A DNA stretch of 64,000 nt from Andrena cerasifolii (lineage: Eukaryota; Arthropoda; Insecta; Hymenoptera; Andrenidae): positions 10,478,001 through 10,542,000 of the forward strand of contig NC_135123.1 in assembly GCF_050908995.1 (NCBI RefSeq), given 5' to 3'. Under the pieces are notes generated by a model. The model did no database searches and was not told where the DNA came from. It saw only the letters and a list, made by a program, of their open reading frames with translations. This document shows, one piece after another, positions 46,491 through 59,141 of this stretch (positions within the stretch are counted from its first letter, which is position 1; every line of letters begins with the position of its first letter). The position numbers and the translations under genes were made by a program.

Positions 46491-49400
46491 TGAAACTGAG
46501 TAAATTTAGTTAAAACTTTTAATCGCTAAATAAAAGTAGCTTTATTTCTATTAGGTATATTTTATTTCTCGTTATTGTTTTACAATGTTTTTTTAATGAG
46601 CTATTTAATAGTTAGTAGTATAATCGATATTATCTTAAGTTTTCTGTAGTTTTTGTTTTTCAAGCCTAAAATGAAACCACAGCTTGGTAGTTTTAATAGT
46701 TTTATAATGTAAGAGTTGTTTCATGGGTTGGTAATTTTTTGCAACATAAGGATCACAAAATTACGGGATCCGTACTGCGTTTAACTAATTTTTTGTCATT
46801 TTGAGGGTTGGTAGCTTCCTTCAAACCTAGGCCCAATTGGCATCTCTTCTATTCTGCTAATATTTTATTACAATTAAATTTCATTTCATTCTATGAACTC
46901 TATATTGTATTCATAAACTCCCATCTTCTATAAATAAACTTTCCATCGCAACGAAAATTCCTGCGGCATTACGACACAACAGTAAACGGAGGCAATAAGG
47001 GGCGGCACGTGGGTACCAATCGAAAATCGGACGATTCCCTCCCATTCGTATTATCCCCCGTTTTACGTATACAAGTAGCGATTCCCGAGCGTTATCATCG
47101 TTCGATGGCTAAACAGAATTCGATATTGAAAGGTTTCCCAGAGCCGCCCGCCCCGTTGTTTCGGCATTTTCCTGAAAATATTCGATTCCACGGCGAGAGC
47201 GGATGTGGCAAGCGTATATCGACATCCTGGAAGGTCTTATACATAGAGGACCTTTCAAAATTCAATTCCGCGACTTTACCCGCCCTCCTTGGCCCCGAGA
47301 TACCAGGCTGCCTTCGGGAATTAAATTTCCATCTGCCTCGATCGCTGCGAGGGGTTTTGATAGAATATTTTGCGTGGATGTGCGCGTGCATTGCCGTGCG
47401 CCGTCGTAAACGTACATACTATGTACGTACACTCGATCGACGGTGAAACATTTTTACTCGGTGGTCGCGATCGTTCATGGGCAATAACTGCGCTTACGGA
47501 TACGCTATTCAAATGTGTGTATACGTAACGCCCGCTTTCCAAATAGCGCCACTTCCTTTCTCGCCTTTTAATTTTCTCGAAACGCTCGCCCGTCCCCTTT
47601 GGACGAATAAATTGGGAATTGGATGCATTTACCCCGTGCAGTAGGGGCTGTTTTTTTGTAGGCAATTCTGGGGGAAGAATGCGATTGACTAGTGAAACCC
47701 GCGACCATAAAGAAGATGAAGAAAATGTTTACTGGGTCTAAGCTGTGTACTGTGGAATGATTGATGTCTCGAGGAAAAAATAATATTGATGTCTCGATTT
47801 AAAAAATAATATTGATGTCTCGATTTAAAAAATAAAAAATTCTGCACGGAGAACTTACGACCACCCTACGCACGTGTTGGGATATAATCAACGTGTCGAC
47901 TGGATCATTTCTCGTATACTTGACAAAGAAATTTAAAACGAATTAAAACCGACTTCAGAAAAGTAACAATGCTCTAAAAAGTAAAAAATAATTTTTTCCC
48001 TTATTCAATCTACGACTCCTAATTTGTGTGTGTCCGCGCCCCATCATTTGCACTGTGTAAATCTGACGCCGACTTAAAAGAAATTGGGAGTCGTTGGTTA
48101 AGGTGTTAAACTACTGTAACACGGTCGAAAAATCGTAATTTTTTGGTGAAAATGTATTCTATAATAAAAATATTAATATTAATATTCCTATTTTTATTTA
48201 TTTGCAATAAACCGCGCATTTGTTATCGGATTTGCATCAAACGTGCACGAAAAGCTCAAAGACTGTCAAAAATTGAGACAGTTTGACACCCCTCTTGCTG
48301 CAAGGTCCTCGATTCTTCTCCGTTTCTTTTTCTCCGGGTGAAGAAAAAGAGGAGGGAGAGGGGAGCAAACATGTGCAGGGGAAAATAGAAGAATTTGAAG
48401 CCGCTGGTTACGGTTCTTCATCCTTTCCCCTCGTAATTCACCATCGCAAAAGCAATAGATGTCGTAAAAGAGAAAGAGAAGCAGCCGTGCGCAGACGGCA
48501 GTTTCACTTATTACAATCCAGTGGCAGTCTTTCCTTTTTGCAAAAAACGACTCGAACGACGATTATCCTGCGTGCAACGTCCGGATCTACATACGTAAGT
48601 AGGTATTTATTCGCGAATGCGTAACGGTGCTGCCAGCCGTATGTACATACACGCGTGCGTCGCATTTTACAATGCACCCGTTCGTCACGCCAGTCCGCAG
48701 CGCTGTAAATTGTTTAAAGCGTTCTATTTGCAGATTTTCTGCCCCTCCGCCCTATTTATCTCGTTTCCAGTTAGTTTGTCAATTCGTATCTGTTTGATCT
48801 GGCGACGAATTATAAGGAGGACAACCACTGTGCTGCTTCGAGTAGCGAGATTAATTTTATAATTTATTAGTAAGTGGGGAATGAAACAGAGATCGGTGCA
48901 AAACAGTAATTTCATGAGGAGTTATCTGTGGTCGTTAAGTTGTTTCGAGGCTAGTCAAATTTTGAGGAATTTAATGAGAGCTGACTTCAGATTTTAGCAA
49001 CGTATTTTACTAAATTCTTATATTAATAATGAAATCAGTTAACTGTCGAATTGGTGTTTCCCCTTGGATGATTGATTCGTCTGTTGTTGTAAGGAATTGT
49101 TTGTTTTCTTTGGCATTTGCGGTATTTTTATTTTTAGTAGTTATAATTTGTTCACTTAGGAGAATTAAGCTGACACCGCGTAGTTGAGAATCTGAGTGTC
49201 AGAGTTTATTAAAAATATTACTTTGCAAATATTTTATTTAACGCAGCAGAAATGCAGAACAGTAAATTATATGAAGAATAGGATTGTCTACGGTCTAGTA
49301 AAATTAAATGAAAGAGTGAGAAATATAATAGAGCATTACGTATTCCAAGCTTATTTTCAGCCGCTGCGTTGCGTAAAAGTAGCTTTTAAAGCATCGTGTC

Positions 49401-50785
49401 CCGGTTTCAGATGTACGAGTGTTGAAGTTAGATGATATTTTTCAAAACTTGTTGTAACTTTTAACGCGAGAAAGGAAATGCTCAAAAATGCATGAAAGTT
49501 TATACTACGATGTGATGCATCTAGCAGATTCAGTGCTGCTTCGCGTATGTTTGCTGAAAACTTTTTGGAAGGATCACACTTCCCAAAGAAATTAACGCGT
49601 CCATCTTGTCAGTTTCTTCATAATTCACATTCTGATCTCTAGACCGAGCCTGAAATTAAAAATGATGATTTTACATAGCTCAATATCATTCGAATATACT
49701 ATTAATCAAAAACCCCACAAAAATGTTGAATTTATGGTGCCTACAAACAATTAGTACACCACCTTTTCATTTAAACTTAATGAAACTTAAATGAAGATGA
49801 GCCAAATATAGTAAGCTCATTAATTAATACTGTATAATTATTAATGAAGTTCAAATAAATATGTTACACAAGGACATACATAGGTTTCTGTAAACAAAGG
49901 GTAAGGGGGGAAACAGGGAATGTTTTAACACTTTAGTCCACCGGTAAAGAAAAAAGGCTCGATGAATTTAATTTTCTTACATAATTTTCTTCTTAAATAA
50001 TTTCTTGTTTTACCTTGAGGACAGAAGCTTATGCTGAAACAAAGAGTGAGGACATTCTGTATTTTATTCCAGTGCAGAGTGATCATTTCCTGTTTTTAAC
50101 CAGTATACCAAATCTTTAACTTATTTGAACTTTTATTCTTTGTAATTCGACAGTTCTGTAGTCCCAGTAGCCTCCAACAAAATATGCTGTAAATCGCAAA
50201 ATCACAAAGAGTGCACATTCACAGTTTTTTCCTTATCTATCAAATGTAAAACTCGCCACTTTATTTAGTGTAACTAAAACACGTGAATTCGTAGGTTTAC
50301 AAAAGTATCCTCCTCAAATTAAAATGGCACGCCATTTTTACACATATATTTTCTACCAAATCAGAGTCACCCTAAGCGCGCGTACTGAGGCTGCGTGCTA
50401 TTAACGAGAAAGGGGTAAGTAGTCAATGGTGGGATGGAAGGGGGTGTGCTGTGCAAATAATTGGGATGCAGCATATAGCGAGGGGCAGGTTGCGTGGAGA
50501 GCAGAGGCACCGAGCACACTCCGCCGCCCTGATCCTGCGTATAAGTCATGGCCAGTTGATAAACATCAATTTGATATCGCTTGGATATTGTGTCATCCGT
50601 GCGTTCACCTCTGCCACGGTGTCATAATGCACACAAATGGTCGACTGTACGGGCTTCCACACCTGTGCGCCTCTACCTTCCCTTTTCTCCGCTTGGCGCT
50701 TCCTGCCCTGCTGCTCATCCATTTCTTTGTTTCCCCCTGATCATGCTCGTTTATCGCTGCTGCTGTCCGTTCCCTCGCCTTTCTG
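46491..50785. other. Long non-coding stretch
   Basis: A moderately GC block at 46990-47640 has a 145-codon plus frame (47009-47446) opposed by open minus frames; no splice pair or domain was found. A 26-bp tandem repeat, GATGTCTCGATTTAAAAAAT plus AATATT, occurs three times at 47763-47839. A frame at 48283-48624 and one at 50426-50740 lack support. Confidence 0.35.
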
Positions 50786-50789
50786 TTAA

Positions 50790-51937
50790 AGGCGCTTTGA
50801 CACGGGAGATTTTTGTGACTTACGAGCGGTGCTTTGAATATGCTCGCTTAGCCGACGCTATCCGGGTTTGCAAGAGACAGGGTAAAGAAGTCTATGAACG
50901 CTGATGACGAGGAGGGTTTGACTTTTAGGTCCCTTTCGTACGGGAGACTTCTGTTGCTCAGGTCTAGTATTTTGGATAGATGTATTCGCTTGACGGAGGC
51001 AGTGGTGGTTTATGAAATATGGGAATATAAAGGAAGTGTGGGAATGTTGAAAATGGGGTGGTTTCGAGAAAGACAGAAAGGGAAAAATTTAGGGCCTTTT
51101 CGCTTGGAAGACTTTGTGGCCCGTATTTTGGATATGATCGCTTAAGGGGGATTCTAACAGCCCCCAAAGTAACTGATATTTAAGATTTTTTTTATAAAAA
51201 ACTGTTGGTCATATTGGATTAAACTCTTTTGTGATATAAGAAGGCATCTTTAAACTTGCAGAAAATATTTTTTTTATGTCGATCCTTCTTATTAATTATT
51301 AATTATTGTGGAATCTTGTCCACCTCTTCGACGATGTAAATCCTGTTGGCGGGATGTGTAGCATCTATCACAGTCATCTGATTGCAAAGGAAATAGAAGT
51401 TTCTTTAACCTAGATAGTTTACGCTGGTATTGGTCCACTTTAAAGAAAAAAAAATGAAAAATTGAAAGAATTATAGCGTTTGAAAGAAAAAGTAAGTGTT
51501 TTTCCTTAAACAAATTTTTCATAGTATTCTTTATATCGATGAAAAAAGTATTATAAATAAAAACTAAAATTCAAACTTTAGGTCCAGTTTCAGCGTAAAT
51601 TATTTAACTTTAAGAAAATTCTCTTCTTTTTGTAATCAGATGACTGTGACAGGTGCTACACCCTGACGCCAACATCGTCGAAGAGATTCCACAATAATTA
51701 ATAAATAATAAGAAGGATCGACATAAAAAAATATTTTCTGCAAGTTTAAAGATACCTCCTTATATCCCAAAAGAGTTTAATGCAATATTAACAACAGTTT
51801 TAAAATAAAAAAATCATAAATTTCGGGGGCTGTTACACAAGAATAACCCCTTAACAGAAATATCAGTGGATGAGAAATATGTAAATTTGATTAAAGTACG
51901 AGTTGTGAGCCGCAAAAGTGCCGCGTCCGAAAGGGCC
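50790..51937. mobile_element. Probable TTAA-flanked element carrying a second one inside
   Basis: TTAA at 50786-50789 and 51938-51941 flank imperfect inverted ends: AGGCGCTTTGACACGGGAGA at the left, and GCGTCCGAAAGGGCC at the right. Related blocks recur in direct orientation at 50929 (TCCCTTTCGTACGGGAGACT) and 51092 (GGGCCTTTTCGCTTGGAAGA). The TTAA palindrome element at 51146 is inserted inside. Assignment is tentative because the ends are diverged. Confidence 0.45.
51146..51850. mobile_element. Long-palindrome element with TTAA duplication (GG-ended)
   Basis: TTAA lies at 51142-51145 and 51851-51854. The ends GGGGGATTCTAACAGCCCCC and GGGGGCTGTTACACAAGAAT-AACCCC are complementary. The two 350-bp arms match through TATGTCGATCCTTCTTATTA and CACAGTCATCTGATT and their complements, with the centre near 51500. 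It is 705 bp with no transposase. Confidence 0.88.
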
Positions 51938-51941
51938 TTAA

Positions 51942-53404
51942 GGCCCATGGACGCTCCTGCGTCTCATGTCTGGTACCTCGATGAATTTCAGGCATCCCCC
52001 ATTTCTGCCTACCATTGTTAAACCAGTGCCACTTCTACCAAACGAATATAGCTATGTGAAGTTACGAAATAATTTGCGCAAGACTCGGTCAGTCCACTCG
52101 TTTGTCAATAGATATCTATCGTCTGTCTATCAGCTTGATGTCAGTGGTTACTAACAACATACCAACCGTATGCACCATGACATGCACGTGTACCCACGCG
52201 CACCTGTGCAATATGCGTCAGCATCTTGAGCCTATGTACACTGAACACAACGACGCCGTGCAAATGGATTTTGGTGCCTCGTCTTTGGGATTGGTTAATC
52301 GTGTATTACGTTCAATAGGATCCGTTGACATTCCATGGAATATCGCAGGTAGATCAAATATGAGCAATGCTGCACGATTAGCATTACCTAATTCCATTTC
52401 TTCACTGGTCTCGCATAAGGCACAGGCACAAACTATTTAAATACGTACATATAAGAAAAACATAAATTTGTACCGGAGAAATATTGAATGCATTTACATG
52501 TGAACAGAATATACCTGGTTCTTACATTAAGCGTTCAAGAATTTACTGTGTAGTATAATTTATAACATGCACGCTACAATTTAAATGCCATTGCAATCGT
52601 AATGTATCACAAGGGACGCAGTAGTGAGATGTTCAGTACCGTCAGCGTATCGAATGCGAATCGTGGAAAAAGGATAGAGAAGGGTGGTCGAGCCGAAAAT
52701 TGCAATATGGCGGCGCTATCTCTTTAGCGGGTATCATACGTTTGCGTATAGGGGCAGGGAACGCGTGAAAAAGCTTGCTGGCAGGCGAGAACGTAAACAT
52801 CATGAATCTTTTGGCGTCTTTCCAATTCCGATAATCTCATCCGCGCTATCATTATTATGGCCATTATTGGCCTCGTTATTTAGTAGCCGGTAAATCCCAG
52901 GGAACCGCATCCGTTGGGCCATTCATGGATATCGGATAGAAGAGGGTGGGACCAGTTTATTGTTCGAGGGGGTAATATATTTTCGAAACGAGAAGAGTGG
53001 TAAAGTGTCCTTTAACCCCTTCGTTTTCAACTTCTTTTTTTAATACCCCGCAAACGCGGCTTCATAACTTACCAATATGGCCTCCCCTTTAGGCGCCGTT
53101 TTATCTGAAATCGAATGCGAGCGGGGTGCTTGACCGATTCCTCGACGCTTAAGGCATGCTGCTGTGATGAGCGGGGAGCATTGGTTTGAGAAGTAAATAT
53201 CTCATTGTGCTCTTTGTTTCTTAGGTATTTCAGCGAAAATGTTGAGAAAAAAGGGGAGGAAAACATGTGTCCCTCTGATGGAGAAAAGTCGAATTAGGAG
53301 TGATCAGCAATTGTGACGAATACTTTTTCTTAGACAGTGTATAATAATTTTTCAACCCGGGATTTCAATCGTACTGCAGTACCTGCTTTCATGATAAACA
53401 TGAT
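51942..53404. other. Non-coding stretch
   Basis: A 112-codon plus frame (52102-52440) passes a GCAG|GTAGATC donor-like site near 52349 and has protein-like content (MDFGASSLGLVNRVLRSIGS). No acceptor or family supports it, so it is not called as a gene. Confidence 0.35.
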
Positions 53405-53619
53405 AAATTATTCGAGGAAATTTTTGTCAGAATAAATGACGAGGTAGTTTACTGAAAACGAGCTAACAAGGGGACCTTCAGGTTTAGCAATTTCAGAAAA
53501 TGTTGATACTTAGTGTACGTGAAGGTCTTCACTCGGACATTAATTTCCCGAAGCAGTAAGACGCGCTTTTCAGCTAAATTCGAGAAAATCGACTTTGAAG
53601 AATTCTGGTCCCCTTATAC

Positions 53620-53722
53620 AGGCCGCCATACACGAGCGAACTGCAGGCCCGGTCGCATGCTCGCTGGTGTGTGGGATCGACGAGCCTGCAGTTCGCGAGC
53701 GGCTCGCTCGTGTATGGGGGCC
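53620..53722. mobile_element. Foldback MITE, GC-rich
   Basis: GGCCGCCATACACGAGCG with AACTGCAGGC at the left is complementary to GCCTGCAGTT with CGCTCGTGTATGGGGGCC at the right. The right arm has an extra 13 bases. Its right flank TTAA (53723-53726) is shared with the next element; the left flank reads TTATA, possibly a changed TTAA. Confidence 0.65.
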
Positions 53723-53726
53723 TTAA

Positions 53727-53859
53727 AGGTGGCCGTTCCAATATGTGCGGCCGACGACTGCGGCTGGCGACGGTCCCACTAGTGCAAGGGAGAAACAGGT
53801 ACATACCTCTCCCTTGTACTAAGTGGGACCGTCGCCGGCGACACATTGGAACGGCAGCC
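53727..53859. mobile_element. Foldback MITE with TTAA duplication
   Basis: TTAA flanks it at 53723-53726 and 53860-53863. The ends AGGTGGCCGTTCCAATATGT and ACATTGGAACGGCAGCC pair, continuing inward with GGCGACGGTCCCACT against AGTGGGACCGTCGCC and CAAGGGAGA against TCTCCCTTG. It is 133 bp, almost a perfect hairpin. Confidence 0.85.
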
Positions 53860-53998
53860 TTAACTGTAGTACTGCAGAAAAAAATATAGTGTTTGGATAA
53901 AATCATATTTTTTTTTTTTGGAAGATGGGCCGTAGGGCGCCTTCTGGCCAGGGGCCCAGGCGGAACTGCTCATCGGCCGTCCGTTAAATCCGTTACTG

Positions 53999-54801
53999 TT
54001 GAATACATCTTGTAAATAAGACTCCCCTAGGTGTATTTAAAGAAAAGCCCTTTGTTTAATTAATAAAAGTAAAAAATACCTGAAAACCAGAGGGAATGAT
54101 GTTTTGGTAAAACAATTTTCTTAATAAGGAAGATTAAAAGAGTGGATTTTTTATTGTGTTCAACGACTGCATAATAATGCAGCAAGTATAAATTATACAG
54201 CATAATGCAAAGGCTTTATGCTTTCCTATTATTTTATCAACGTTTCTTCAGCCATTTTGCCCCTCCGCTACCACCTTTGTTAACGACTACTGCACAGGCA
54301 CATTTCATATGCAATATTAAGCTCCTCCAACAAGGTATTATAAATGCACGGCTACGTCGATGACGACAATACTCGGAGCTTGTTAATTTCTTACGAGCCG
54401 ACAGAATAATCTCTGCGTAGTTGTAAGGGAGAAATTAGATTTTCGAAAGTTTTCTCGTTGGACGGTCAATTAAACTCCCACCTCATCGTTAAATATTCGT
54501 AACGGCGAGCAACGTTAAGCGCTGGGAACGTCGCGTTGCAGACATTGCGTGCGAAGGAACGACAGAAACATTCCTGCAACACGTTCTGGCAATCCTACAG
54601 GAAATTTCCTGTTGCAAATTGTGCATTAATACGCTTCGGACTATCGATTTTATTAAACTTTTGTCCTGTAGAACTACAAGTCTTACGATTATTATATAGA
54701 CATAATGGACTGTTTATAAAACAAAACATGTTCCATGTGTACAATAATATTTTTCAATTAATAAGGGAGAATGCAATAGTATATCTATGTATATCTATAT
54801 G
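53999..54801. other. AT-rich non-coding stretch
   Basis: No exon recognised. Confidence 0.4.
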
Positions 54802-54893
54802 TATTTATATTTATATTTATATTTATATTTATATTTATATTTATATTTATATTTATATTTATATTTATATTTATATTTATATTTATATTTATA
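54802..54893. repeat. (TTTATA)n microsatellite
   Basis: About 15 near-perfect hexamers. In one frame they read as an Ile-Tyr repeat, which accounts for the 135-codon frame over it. Confidence 0.95.
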
Positions 54894-54896
54894 TAA

Positions 54897-55260
54897 TCGT
54901 TGGATCACTTACTGATTCACTAACGTCCAGCCCAAAACGCTGACGCTAGAAACATGAAATTCGGAGAGTATATTCCTTTTACGACGTAGGTGCTCGACAA
55001 GGGGGGATTTTTTTAAATTCCAACCCCAAGGGAGTGAAAAGGGGTAAAATCTGTTTTGTGTGACTTTTTAATATCTCTCAGGCTCGATTAGATATGAACT
55101 TGGTATTTACTTACAAATTTACCCACACAAATGCCTAAAAACCAACATATGCATACATAAATGTTCGTTAAGCAAAGGTTACTTTAGAGAAATTACATAC
55201 AAATCACTTAAAAAAGCAGATATAATTTCTTTTAATTATTCCACAGTTTCCACTTATTTT
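54897..55260 (+). mobile_element. Helitron-like remnant
   Basis: It opens with CGTTGGATCACTTACTGATT and a CCAGCCCAAAACGCTGACGC block typical of insect Helitron internal repeats. It shares several blocks with 29330-29673 (AAGGGGTAAAATCTGTTTT, AAAGGTTACTTTAGAGAAA, GCAGATATAATTTCTTTTAA). The 3' terminus is not preserved. Confidence 0.5.
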
Positions 55261-55733
55261 TTCGGTAAGAATCACCCTTGTTCGTCCTACGCTATCAGTA
55301 ATTATACTAACATTTATGTGTATTATATAAAAAATTACACGTAATAATAATCCCGTTGCTTTTATCGAAGGGGCAATTCTAAAAGCGAGCCCATAAAGCA
55401 GTGCATGGAAAATACGTGGCAGGTAACGCTGTTTAATAATTAATAGCGAGAAATCTCTGGCAGATACCGAGTGCCCGAGCTACGGATAACCGAGCGGAAT
55501 ATTACGAGGAAATGCAGCCGAGATTTTTCTGAGATGAGAGCCAGGCGACACTCGTGAAAAATTCAAGAGAAGCATTTCGTAGTCACGCTCCCCGTTTTTC
55601 TTTTTTCGCGAAGCCGTTCTTTTTCGTCGAACTCCACGGACACTTTCACGATTCTCAACGACGATGTGAGTGCGCCGTCTATTCTCTATCACCGTCGCTT
55701 CAGCAGAGTTACGCATTATTCGACTAAATTGTT
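55261..55733. other. Non-coding stretch
   Basis: A 78-codon minus frame (55480-55716), basic and low-complexity, has no support. Confidence 0.4.
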
Positions 55734-55920
55734 CTTCGAATAAAAATTTCGAATACAGTGAAGTTATTCGAGAATAACGAATAAATTTTTATTCGTTATT
55801 CTCTTCTGCGGTCCTTCGAATAACGAATAACGAGGAACGAATAACAAATAAAAATTTAGTCCACTAAAAATTTATTCGTTATTCTCGAGTAACTTCACTT
55901 TATTCGAAATTTTTATTCGA
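55734..55920. repeat. ATTCGAATA-type inverted repeat
   Basis: TTCGAATAAAAATTTCGAAT at the left and its complement ATTCGAAATTTTTATTCGA at the right end a near-perfect palindrome. Arms are about 60 bp and include GTGAAGTTA-TTCGAGAATA. Confidence 0.8.
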
Positions 55921-58900
55921 GTTCATTCGAATAACCTACATATATAAAAATAATTATAAGACCCTTTTTATGCTCGAAATATTACTCTATATTACATATT
56001 AAACAAATTGTGTTTTTGTTTTGTGCTAATAGTCCTTTAGTGTATTGTAAATCAACAGCATTTTCAATTGGGAATAATGCAGAGAAAACAATTTCCTCAG
56101 TATTTTGAGATCTTTCTACGAAATTTCGTAATACCTACATATGTAGAAGTAAACTTCGACTTATAGAGGCTTTCGAGTTATCGAGATTCGACTGTATAAT
56201 TTATTATGGCAATGAGGATTTCACTATAAACGGTAGTCTGACCAACAGCGTAACTGCGCAAGTAGTCGAGATAGTAGATTCGAAATAAGAAGCATCGGGC
56301 GTACAGTTGAGATACATACTTTATCGTAGGAGAGTTTAATTCCATCACGTAGTTGCATAAGTTGGTTATCGCGGATAGGGACAGTCAAACGGTAGCGGTA
56401 CGCTCGCAAATCATCCTTATCGGTTTTGAATAAGGTGGGTAAGGAAGATACACGGTTAAGCCCTCGAGATAAACGCGAATCGATAAGGCCGTAGGTGTTA
56501 AGGGCACGTGGCTCGTCACTTGCCACCGAAGGAGATCCCTTTTATGCCTCCCTGCCATTCCTTCCAGATAAAAAACTACCCCAGCCCCTTCACATCTTCC
56601 AGCAGGAATGCTGGGTGCTCCCGTCCCCTCCTTTCACTTGCTTCTCCCTGTCCAATTCACCCTCTCTGTTTTTTCACGCGCCCCGTGTGGTTTTAATCTG
56701 TTTACACAAGGGTGAATCAAACATTTTAGCGTATTAATAGCTTGAAATGAACGAAGCAAGTCTAATATACTACGTGGGCCCTGAAATTGTTTGTTTTTTA
56801 GATACAGCCAGTTTAATTTATAGCATCAATTATATTGCGAGGCTTCGAAATTGATATACATAAGTAAAGCGGATGTTAAGTTGTCAATAACCTTTTTTTA
56901 TTCAAATTTCTCTTGTAGCTTCTGGTATACAGTGCTAAGAAATGTATAATTTAAATTTCTGTTTCTATTTGGAAGAAACTGATGAGTCAAGTAAATAGTT
57001 TTGATTTACAATTATTTCATTTGTAATTTTGAAAACGAAAATTGTGGGTTTAGGGGCTTTCCAGGCCATAAAATTGATTGTCTACCTGAAATATTAATTA
57101 GACCAAGATTACAACGGGGAGTAATCGTTTTGTTGGGTCAAGAAGGCTTCGAAATTAATTAGTATTTATTTAATTTATTAAGCAAGCAGTAGTAGATTAG
57201 ATCAGACGACCTTTGTAAACATTTCCAGGAATTTGAAAAACAAGTACCCTCTCTCCAAACATCTACCAGTTGCGACACACCGAGTACCCGCCAATCAGGT
57301 AAACATACTTACCCTTCCAATTAGGGAAATCCCCAATAAGACGATATCCTTGTTAACAAGTGGATTTCTTGCTGGGAAGTAGGCAGTACGCGTTCGACAC
57401 TCGTAAACGATACATGTCGCGTCTAGTGAACCACACCATACGTAGGTGTATATCCCGTCCATATCGTTCACTCACTGTTTTTCGTTTTGTACACACATAA
57501 AGTTAGTGATAGTGCAACAAGTTCCTCCAACTTTCTCGATCACTGAGGCAAAGTCGAGTCGACGTGTGCGGTATTATACGTGCAAGAATTTCGACAACCT
57601 CTCTCGAAGATGCACACGGCAGTATTCCATGTGCTTGGTTAGATATATGTATAACGCATTGATATGCAACAAGTGAGTGTATATACGATTTATATTATAC
57701 CACGAGTGCATTTATAATGTAATATTTAATATTTCACTAATGCGTCGGTACCATTCTGTGTTTACTGTTTGAATATTTTTAGACTTGAATATTTAATATT
57801 TCGAGTACCTACTCACAAGGGAGGGAAACCATGTGGTAGACACCGATTATCACACACCAGATATCACACATACATACAGTGGGTGCCCAAATTATTATAT
57901 TCAAACAAAAACCTTTGAGATTTTGTAAGTTTAAGCGATGGAATAAAATAGATGTCTTAGTAGACAGTATCTGTAAAAAGTTACAGATATAACTAATTGT
58001 TGATCCTGGATACATGAAAAATGGTAAACTCTCACTCCGCCTAGATTCCAATTTTTATTAATGAACCTCGAGTGCATTATTTTCGATTCAGCCGCATTCG
58101 GTTCGATCGAAAACGGGAAAATTACTGTTTGCTCGAAACTCAGGTGGGTAGTCAATTAAAAGTTCTGTTTCGTTCATTTGGAATGCCTTCTAGCACGGGG
58201 ATAGTATTAATTAGAGTGGAGATACGTTGCGCGCATGCCTTAAATACTTGGCGAAAATGTAATGAAAGCTTGAAAAATTCATTAGGTCGTAGATTTCCTG
58301 ACGATATCGATACAGCGAACGTCAAAGGAATCCAAAAAGGGTATTCGCCAATGGGAAAGGATACGTTTCCCTCCGATATTAGCCTTCGCGATATCTTAAC
58401 AGCTTCTAATCATTCCCCACTAAATACCGTAATCTCATTTACCAATTAGCGCGAGTTGATATTAACGGTGGCGTTGAAGTTCAGCAACGAAATCGATCGC
58501 GGATAATATATTCGGAAATTATGCATAGCATCAGGAAATTAACCTCGCAGTCATCGTTGATTGGTAATTTGGCGATCCTGTCGCCGAACATTATGAGTGG
58601 TGTCAAAAGATTTTTATCTCGTCCAACGAGGACCTTCGATGCAGAATAATGCTGTGTCCATTGGAATCATTAATAACGAGCTCGTTAACTATCACCAGCC
58701 GCATAATTACACGCGACGATTCACGACACAGGTTCGAAAAACCAGAACGTTTTTGTTAAAGTTTCAACGAGACGTGTATTAGTTCGCTATTGCAAAGTAT
58801 CCATTTCAGACCTTCTGTAATTCATTATTAAACAGTGAACGAGAGAATTTTTATGATACTTTCAAATTAACATTCATATTTAAAATAGAAACGGGACAGG

Positions 58901-59141
58901 CAAATAACAGGGCAAGATATACGAGATACAGATTTTATTATTAAAAAATATCGTTAAATAATTTCTGTTTACAAAAATACACGAATTTTAATTTTAAACA
59001 CTCCTTAACGTGTATAATTCCTCCGTCCCCCAAAATATTCTCGTATTCAAAGCACGCTAGATTTTGATTATGTCTGAAAGCATGAAGGAATTCTTCCTAT
59101 TCTCACGCTAGCAAGCTAATTTTCAAAGCAACGAAGCTTAA
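55921..59141. other. Non-coding stretch with weak coding-like frames
   Basis: A 100-codon minus frame (56224-56526; DDLRAYRYRLTVPIRDNQLM) and a 125-codon plus frame (58072-58449) have fair composition but no splice sites or domains. The 56550-56700 part is pyrimidine-rich. Confidence 0.35.

Larger units (their letters stand above)
53405..53998. mobile_element. Degenerate hAT copy of the 808-1300 family, with two MITEs inserted
   Basis: GAGGTAGTTTACTGAAAACG at 53442-53461 and the right half (GCGCCTTCTGGCCAGGGGCC, ending TTAAATCCGTTACTG) match the 808-1300 element in the same order. The left end has decayed and no target duplication is visible. Foreign palindromes at 53620-53859 separate the halves. 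Confidence 0.75.

Noticed and set aside
47009..47446. 145-codon plus frame
   Set aside because: Minus frames of 98 and 114 codons overlap it. There is no exon boundary and no recognisable motif; it may be a conserved non-coding block.
52102..52440. 112-codon frame with a donor-like GCAG|GTAGATC
   Set aside because: No acceptor, no family and a weak donor; not enough to call an exon.
54536..54943. 135-codon frame ending in an Ile-Tyr repeat
   Set aside because: Most of the C-terminal part is the (TTTATA)n microsatellite.
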